Assembly (NCBI GenBank): GCA_017547385.1
Contig: JAFYPU010000002.1
Location: 25,999 to 89,998 of the forward strand
From: Bacteroidaceae bacterium
GTDB lineage: Bacteria > Bacteroidota > Bacteroidia > Bacteroidales > Bacteroidaceae
Reading direction: 5' to 3'
DNA length: 64,000 nt
Under the pieces are notes generated by a model. It had not been told where the DNA came from and did not search any database. It was given only the letters and a program-made list of their open reading frames with translations. Shown here piece by piece: positions 58,746-64,000 of the stretch. Each line of letters begins with the position of its first letter. The first letter of the stretch is position 1. A program made the translations under genes and the position numbers.

Positions 58746-60545
58746 ATGCCAGACATTCGCAACATTGCCATCATTGCACACGTTGACCACGGGAAAACCA
58801 CGCTTGTCGACAAAATGCTTTATGCCGGAAACCTGTTCCGCGCCAACCAACAGACCAACGACCTGATGCTCGACAATAATGACCTGGAACGCGAAAGGGG
58901 CATCACCATCCTCTCGAAAAACGTTTCCATCAACTATAAGGGCACAAAAATCAACATCATCGACACTCCGGGGCACTCCGACTTCGGCGGAGAGGTGGAA
59001 CGTGTGCTCAACATGGCAGACGGATGCATTCTGCTGGTCGATGCCTTTGAAGGACCCATGCCGCAAACACGCTTTGTGCTGCAAAAGGCTTTGCAAATCG
59101 GATTGAAGCCCGTGGTGGTGGTGAACAAGGTGGACAAGCCCAACTGCCGACCCGAGGAGGTGTATGAAATGGTGTTCGACCTGATGTGCGACCTCGATGC
59201 CACGGAGGAGCAGCTCGACTTCCCGGTGGTCTACGGTTCGGCCAAAAACGGATGGATGGGGGAAGATTATAACACGCCCACCGAGGACATCACTTATCTG
59301 CTCGACAAAATCATCGAAGTGATACCGGCACCTGTGCATCGCGAGGGAACGCCACAATTGCTCATCACTTCGCTCGACTATAGCAACTACACGGGACGTA
59401 TCGCCGTGGGACGTGTGCACCGCGGCACCATTGCCAAGGGCATGAATTGCACCATTGCTCACCGCGACGGAACGTTCGAGAAAACCAAAATCAAAGAGGT
59501 GCACACTTTCGAGGGAATGGGCCGACAGGAAGCCGAAGCCGTGAGCAGCGGCGACCTGTGTGCGGTGATTGGGCTGGAGAATTTCGAAATCGGCGATACC
59601 ATCTGCGATTTCGAAGCACCCGAACCTTTGCCCACCATCGCCATTGACGAGCCCACCATGTCGATGCTCTTCACCATCAACGACTCGCCCTTCTTCGGCA
59701 AAGAAGGTAAATTCTGCACCTCACGCCACATCAACGACCGCCTTGACAAGGAGCTGGAAAAGGACCTCGCCCTGCGTGTGGAGAAAACCGAAGGGGCTGA
59801 CCGCTGGATTGTCTCAGGACGCGGCGTGCTGCACCTGAGCGTGCTCATCGAGACGATGCGTCGCGAGGGATACGAGCTGCAGGTGGGGCAGCCGCAGGTG
59901 ATCTACAAAGACATCGACGGCGAACGCCACGAACCCATTGAGGAACTGACCATCAACGTGCCCGAAGAATTTGCATCGAAAATGATTGACATGGTAACAC
60001 GACGCAAGGGCGAAATGACGTCGATGCAGAGCCTGGGCGACCGTGTGGACATTGAATTCGACATACCCTCGCGCGGCATCATCGGCCTCCGCACCAACGT
60101 GCTCACGGCGAGCCAGGGCGAAGCCATCATGGCGCACCGCTTCAAGAGCTACCAACCATACAAGGGCGACATCACGCGCCGACAGAACGGCTCGATGGTG
60201 GCACTCGAGGGGGGGACGGCTTTTGCTTACGCCATCGACCACCTTCAGGACCGCGGCAAGTTTTTCATTTCTCCGCAGGATGACGTTTATGCCGGCCAGG
60301 TGGTGGGCGAACACGTGCACGACAAGGACTTGGTGATCAACGTAACAAAAGCCAAGCAGCTCACCAACATGCGTGCCAGCGGTGCCGACGACAAGGCGCG
60401 TATCATTCCGCCCATTGTTTTCTCGCTGGAGGAAACTTTGGAATACATCAAGGAAGATGAATACGTAGAGGTTACACCGAAGTCAATACGTATGCGCAAA
60501 GTGATACTCGACCACTTGGCGCGCAAACGTGCCAATCGAGAATAA
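58746..60545 (+). CDS. typA: Ribosome-associated GTPase BipA/TypA
   Basis: 599 residues, usual length. G1 AHVDHGKTTL, switch region RERGITI, G3 DTPGHSDFGGEVERV, G4 NKVDKP; then EF-G-like domains and the BipA-specific C-terminal domain. It is a translational GTPase that helps 50S assembly under stress. Start at 58746 directly before the conserved PDIRNIAIIAHVDHG; the longer frame runs into the repeat region and is not used. Strong terminator follows. Confidence 0.97.
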   Translation: MPDIRNIAIIAHVDHGKTTLVDKMLYAGNLFRANQQTNDLMLDNNDLERERGITILSKNVSINYKGTKINIIDTPGHSDFGGEVERVLNMADGCILLVDAFEGPMPQTRFVLQKALQIGLKPVVVVNKVDKPNCRPEEVYEMVFDLMCDLDATEEQLDFPVVYGSAKNGWMGEDYNTPTEDITYLLDKIIEVIPAPVHREGTPQLLITSLDYSNYTGRIAVGRVHRGTIAKGMNCTIAHRDGTFEKTKIKEVHTFEGMGRQEAEAVSSGDLCAVIGLENFEIGDTICDFEAPEPLPTIAIDEPTMSMLFTINDSPFFGKEGKFCTSRHINDRLDKELEKDLALRVEKTEGADRWIVSGRGVLHLSVLIETMRREGYELQVGQPQVIYKDIDGERHEPIEELTINVPEEFASKMIDMVTRRKGEMTSMQSLGDRVDIEFDIPSRGIIGLRTNVLTASQGEAIMAHRFKSYQPYKGDITRRQNGSMVALEGGTAFAYAIDHLQDRGKFFISPQDDVYAGQVVGEHVHDKDLVINVTKAKQLTNMRASGADDKARIIPPIVFSLEETLEYIKEDEYVEVTPKSIRMRKVILDHLARKRANRE

Positions 60546-60568
60546 GCGAAAACATACACCAGATACGA

Positions 60569-60608
60569 AACTACCCGGGGCAGCACGCCTCGGGTAGTTC
60601 TTTTTTTC
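60569..60608 (+). terminator. Terminator of typA
   Basis: AACTACCCG (60569-60577) pairs with CGGGTAGTT (60591-60599), then C and eight T. It also faces the end of the convergent dacB. Confidence 0.9.
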
Positions 60609-60613
60609 GGGGA

Positions 60614-61849
60614 TTAGGGCTGCGTCAACGCCACGCACACACGGTCTTGGAAGTTGCGGGCCTCGGCGGCACGAAGGGTGCCTTGGTTCATGATGGAGAA
60701 ACACAAGGTGTGGCCGTCCGGAGTGGTGGCATAACCGCTCAGCGTGATGACGCCCGTCAGTGTGCCCGTTTTGGCTCTCACGTTGCCGGCAGCCGATGTG
60801 CCTATCATTCGCTTCTTGAGTGTGCCGTCCTCACCGGCAATGGGCATGGAGGGGAGCAGATGCCGGTATATGCTTTTATGCTTATAGGCATAACGCAGGA
60901 AAGCAATCAGCAATTCCGGCGAGAGATAATTGTAGGGCGAAAGGCCGCTTCCGTCGGCTATGCGATAGCGTTCGGGGTTGAAGCCCAATTTGCGGATGAG
61001 CTTCTCGATGTGCTTCACCGCTTCTTTTTTATCGGCATAGGCTTTCCCGCTTTTTGCCCCGATGTGATAGAACAAAGTTTCTGCAAAGAGGTTGTCGCTA
61101 CGCTTCATCGTGGGGTCAAGAATTTGGTCGATGGTGTGCTCACACACCGCCACAAGACGTGCACCGGCAGGAAGAGGGGCTGTTCGCAGCTTGCCGGTGA
61201 TTGTTATGCCCTCGGCTTGCAAGGCTTTCTTCAACGCGGCTCCCAAGCCCGGTTTGCGATTGACCAAAGCCGGGTCGAGCGTCAAGTTCTTGTCGTCCCA
61301 TGACCATCCGGAGCCGTAGGGTTCTTTGTCTTTCAACGTGTTATCGCACAACAAGTTGCCCTCCACTCGCTGAATGCCGGCTTGCTTGAAAGCCCGCGCC
61401 ATGGCGCACACATCGTCCGTGTCGAGCATGGGGTCGAAAGCAGCTTTCACACAGACATCACCGCAGAGCACTCCGTTTTCCACCTTTCCCGTAACATACA
61501 CCCCGGTGCTGTAAAGGTATTTACCCCCCAACACCTCGAGAGCCGTAACGGCCGTAACGATTTTTTCGTTGCTGGCCGGGCGCAGGGTTTGCTGATGGTT
61601 GTGCGCAAACACCACGCTGTCTGCCGTGAGGTCATAGACCATCAGCCCCAACTGCGTGCGCTGCAACAGGGTGTCGGTGAGCAATTGGTTGAGACGCTCG
61701 CGAATGGTTTGAACCACAGCATCCGTCTGCTCGTTTGCCACGGCAGGCATCGCCTCGGGTGTTCCGGCCGAAGCGTGGGGTGCGATGAAGAGGGTGCAAA
61801 CAACAAGAAAGGTGGCAGAGAGCCAACGGAAATTACGAAGCTGCTTCAT
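60614..61849 (-). CDS. dacB: D-alanyl-D-alanine carboxypeptidase/endopeptidase (PBP4, S13)
   Basis: 411 residues with a signal peptide (MKQLRNFRWLSATFLVVCTL). Penicillin-binding motifs: SxxK as ASNEK, SxN as SDN (MKRSDNLFAETLFYH), KTG as RAKTGTLTG. Class C low-molecular-weight PBP that trims peptidoglycan stem peptides and cross-links in the periplasm. Start at 61849 opens the signal peptide. Promoter -7 box TAACTTTG at 61904-61911 (minus). Confidence 0.94.
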   Translation of the reverse strand: MKQLRNFRWLSATFLVVCTLFIAPHASAGTPEAMPAVANEQTDAVVQTIRERLNQLLTDTLLQRTQLGLMVYDLTADSVVFAHNHQQTLRPASNEKIVTAVTALEVLGGKYLYSTGVYVTGKVENGVLCGDVCVKAAFDPMLDTDDVCAMARAFKQAGIQRVEGNLLCDNTLKDKEPYGSGWSWDDKNLTLDPALVNRKPGLGAALKKALQAEGITITGKLRTAPLPAGARLVAVCEHTIDQILDPTMKRSDNLFAETLFYHIGAKSGKAYADKKEAVKHIEKLIRKLGFNPERYRIADGSGLSPYNYLSPELLIAFLRYAYKHKSIYRHLLPSMPIAGEDGTLKKRMIGTSAAGNVRAKTGTLTGVITLSGYATTPDGHTLCFSIMNQGTLRAAEARNFQDRVCVALTQP

Positions 61850-61903
61850 ATCGAATGAGGTATTTGTGTTTTGAATTATCTTGAGGGAATGAAAGTGTTT
61901 CGG

Positions 61904-61911
61904 CAAAGTTA
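61904..61911 (-). promoter_or_regulatory. -7 box of dacB
   Basis: TAACTTTG on the minus strand, 55 bases before the start codon; no clear -33 element. Confidence 0.55.
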
Positions 61912-61957
61912 CGAAAACTTATCATATACGCTCCCCTATCAGCAGAGAGGCGCAGGC

Positions 61958-62026
61958 CAAAAATCTGCAAGGCGTTTAGAATTTTCCGGAAGCACTGCAG
62001 AATTTTCAGAACACCTTGCAGATTTC
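61958..62026. repeat. Dispersed palindromic repeat, copy 8
   Basis: CAAGGCGTTTAGAATTTTCC, core GGAAGCACTGCAG, AATTTTCAGAACACCTTGCA. Arms slightly decayed. Lies between divergent genes dacB and cysC. Confidence 0.8.
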
Positions 62027-62134
62027 TTCGCACACTATACCGAAAAATCGCTTCTCGCGAACTGCTTTTTTTCGACTTAAAGAGGAAAAAGCGAAAATGC
62101 GCGGCAGAAGCCTTAACAATCGGCACGAAAATCG

Positions 62135-62142
62135 TAATTTTG
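62135..62142 (+). promoter_or_regulatory. -7 box of the cysC-cysD unit
   Basis: TAATTTTG, 107 bases upstream of the cysC start codon. Confidence 0.5.
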
Positions 62143-62248
62143 CCTCATGTATACGGAAAAGTGAGAGGAGAGTTCGGAAAATGAGCTCGCAAATTTTCAG
62201 TAACTCTCCCGAACCGCATCCCTATATTATTAAAAATAGATACTCAAC

Positions 62249-62878
62249 ATGGAAAAGAAGACACAGACGGCTGCCAATGCCAACAACATCTACCCCATCT
62301 TCGACCGCATGCTGTCGCGTGAGGACAAAGAGCAATTGCTCGGACAACGCGGCGTGATGCTTTGGTTCACGGGCTTGAGCGGTTCGGGCAAAAGCACCGT
62401 GGCCATGGCGTTGGAGCGTGAGTTGCAACGGCGTGGCCGCTTGTGCCGCATCCTTGACGGCGACAACATTCGCACCGGCATCAACGCCGGACTGGGCTTC
62501 TCGCCCGAAGACCGTCGGGAGAACATTCGCCGCATTGCCGAGGTGGGCAAACTCTTCGTAGATACGGGCATCATCACCCTGGCAGCCTTCGTGAGTCCCA
62601 CCGAAGAGCTGCGACAAATGGCGCGCCACATCATCGGTGAAGCCGACTTCAAGGAAATTTTCATTTCCACACCTTTGGCAGAATGCGAAAAGCGCGATGT
62701 GAAAGGCCTCTATGCACGTGCACGACGCGGAGAGGTGAAAGATTTCACCGGCATCTCAGCTCCCTTTGAGCAACCCGAACACCCGGCACTCGCACTCGAC
62801 ACCTCATGCCTGTCGCTCGAAGAGAGCGTAAACAAATTGCTCGAACTGCTGGGCTTGGAGCCTACTCAAAACTTGTAA
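62249..62878 (+). CDS. cysC: Adenylylsulfate kinase
   Basis: 209 residues. P-loop GLSGSGKST, the APS-binding block [28 protein letters not shown], and the family ending with [11 protein letters not shown]. It phosphorylates APS to PAPS. First gene of a unit with cysD, 17 bases apart. It may serve sulfate assimilation or supply PAPS for sulfation. Confidence 0.96.
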   Translation: MEKKTQTAANANNIYPIFDRMLSREDKEQLLGQRGVMLWFTGLSGSGKSTVAMALERELQRRGRLCRILDGDNIRTGINAGLGFSPEDRRENIRRIAEVGKLFVDTGIITLAAFVSPTEELRQMARHIIGEADFKEIFISTPLAECEKRDVKGLYARARRGEVKDFTGISAPFEQPEHPALALDTSCLSLEESVNKLLELLGLEPTQNL

Positions 62879-62895
62879 ATATAACCTCTGAAAAT

Positions 62896-63807
62896 ATGAC
62901 CGAAAACTACAACCTCAGCCACCTGAAGGAACTCGAAGCCGAGAGTATATACATCATCCGCGAAGTGGCGGCCGAGTTCGAAAACCCCGTGATGCTCTAC
63001 AGCATCGGCAAGGACTCGAGCGTCATGGTGCGCCTGGCCGAAAAGGCTTTTGCTCCGGGAAAAGTGCCTTTCCCCCTGATGCACATCGACTCGCGCTGGA
63101 AATTCCGCGAAATGATTGAATTCCGCGACAACTACGCCAAAGAATTCGGCTGGAACCTCATCGTCGAAAGCAACGAGGAAGCCTTCGAAGCCGGAGTGGG
63201 TCCCTTTTCGCACGGATCAAAGGTACACACCGACCTGATGAAGACGCAAGCATTGCTGGCCGCTCTCGACAAACACAAATTCGATGCAGCTTTCGGCGGA
63301 GCCCGTCGCGATGAAGAAAAGAGCCGCGCCAAAGAACGCATCTTCTCTTTCCGCGATCGTTTTCACCAATGGGACCCCAAAAACCAGCGCCCCGAACTTT
63401 GGGACATCTACAACGCACGCGTTCACAAGGGAGAAAGCATCCGCGTGTTCCCGCTCTCAAACTGGACCGAGCTTGACATCTGGCAATACATCCGTCTGGA
63501 AAACATACCCATCGTGCCCCTATATTTCGCCAAGGAACGCCCCGTCATCAACATGGATGGCCAACTCATCATGCCCGATGACGAACGTTTGCCCGAAGAA
63601 TATAAGGACAAAATCGAAATGCGCAACATCCGTTTCCGAACCTTGGGTTGCTGGCCGCTCACCGGTGCCATCGAGAGCGAAGCCGACACCATCGAAAAGA
63701 TTGTGGAGGAAATGATGACCACCACCAAGAGCGAACGCACCACACGCGTCATCGACTTCGACCAGGAAGCATCCATGGAACAAAAGAAGCGCGAAGGATA
63801 TTTCTGA
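62896..63807 (+). CDS. cysD: Sulfate adenylyltransferase small subunit
   Basis: 303 residues, usual length. ATP-pyrophosphatase motif [10 protein letters not shown], then [21 protein letters not shown] (split here for length: [17 protein letters not shown]) and [15 protein letters not shown]. With the GTPase CysN it makes APS from sulfate and ATP. Start at 62896 begins the conserved helix ([19 protein letters not shown]). cysN does not start within the 190 bases that follow; a stem-loop and a G run are found instead. Confidence 0.95.
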   Translation: MTENYNLSHLKELEAESIYIIREVAAEFENPVMLYSIGKDSSVMVRLAEKAFAPGKVPFPLMHIDSRWKFREMIEFRDNYAKEFGWNLIVESNEEAFEAGVGPFSHGSKVHTDLMKTQALLAALDKHKFDAAFGGARRDEEKSRAKERIFSFRDRFHQWDPKNQRPELWDIYNARVHKGESIRVFPLSNWTELDIWQYIRLENIPIVPLYFAKERPVINMDGQLIMPDDERLPEEYKDKIEMRNIRFRTLGCWPLTGAIESEADTIEKIVEEMMTTTKSERTTRVIDFDQEASMEQKKREGYF

Positions 63808-63871
63808 TTCCAGACAACTAAGCTTATTTTCACAACCATCACCCCGCAACACACAAAATCTTTATTTTGTT

Positions 63872-63882
63872 GGGGGGGGGGG
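63872..63882 (+). repeat. Run of 11 G
   Basis: Homopolymer of eleven G in the spacer after cysD, 65 bases beyond the stop codon. Prone to length change. Confidence 0.9.
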
Positions 63883-63893
63883 ACGAAACAAAC

Positions 63894-63931
63894 AATGGGC
63901 TGATTCCTCTATGTGGAGTCAGCCCATTTTC
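63894..63931 (+). terminator. Stem-loop after cysD
   Basis: AATGGGCTGATTCC pairs with GGAGTCAGCCCATT (one mismatch), 7-base loop, followed by TT. Confidence 0.65.
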
Positions 63932-64000
63932 GTCTGTTGTAAAGAACTTTTAGGAAATCCAATGAAACATAAATGATAATTTAGAGGCGATGGCAAAGCA

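Overview
The window looks like chromosomal DNA of a Bacteroidales bacterium, most likely Prevotellaceae (inference). The evidence is: promoters of the Bacteroidetes type (TAnnTTTG at -7, often TTTG or TTG about 20 bases upstream), a type IX secretion lipoprotein (PorW/SprE), a DPP7-type S46 peptidase, periplasmic GH2 and GH33 glycosidases, and a membrane-anchored lipoprotein/TPR/HTH regulator. Most genes are of medium GC. The stretch from about 36.9 to 41 kb is visibly AT-rich, which suggests acquisition by transfer.

Layout. 0-33 kb is ordinary chromosome: porW (partial), a hotdog thioesterase, sbcC/sbcD, a secreted beta-galactosidase, a DPP7-like peptidase, a sialidase, an M48 peptidase, yifB/comM, an AspT/YidE-type transporter, purL, an M16 peptidase, cutC, a transglutaminase-like exported protein and nadB. 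Eight copies of a dispersed palindromic repeat lie between these genes and again before cysC, but none was seen from 25 to 61.9 kb. 58.7-64 kb is again ordinary: bipA/typA, dacB, cysC, cysD.

33.9-58.5 kb is an accessory island with two transcription units. It starts with a divergent regulator (lipoprotein, periplasmic TPRs, one membrane span, cytoplasmic HTH). Unit A (36969-50372) is a ribosomal-peptide (RiPP) cluster. It encodes a glycosyltransferase with two GT2 domains, the second carrying the metal-binding and Gal/GalNAc-T motifs of mucin-type polypeptide GalNAc-transferases, fused to a degenerate LanC-like tail. Next come a radical SAM/SPASM maturase, a 93-residue double-glycine precursor with a mucin-like threonine/proline/serine tail, two paralogous outer-membrane beta-barrel proteins, an FkbM methyltransferase, a C39-peptidase ABC exporter (with Asn at the usual catalytic Asp) and a very small one-span protein in the position of the HlyD partner. 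A terminator closes the unit. Unit B (51230-58529) encodes a transglutaminase-like lipoprotein, three tandem paralogous secreted proteins with variable middles, two related lipoproteins and an O-antigen-ligase-like membrane protein with TPRs.

What ties the island together is regulatory DNA. Four promoters (before the small secreted protein at 35786, before unit A, and two in tandem before unit B) have TTTAC/ATTAC half-sites phased at one or two helical turns, the last always 21 or 22 bases from the -7 box. A second, identical 29-base element lies just before the first gene of both units. I infer one regulon, probably run by the adjacent HTH lipoprotein, making and exporting a glycosylated, radical-SAM-modified peptide. 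Together with the nearby sialidase and beta-galactosidase this would fit a mucin-associated life, possibly with a mucin-mimicking product. The product and its activity are unknown.
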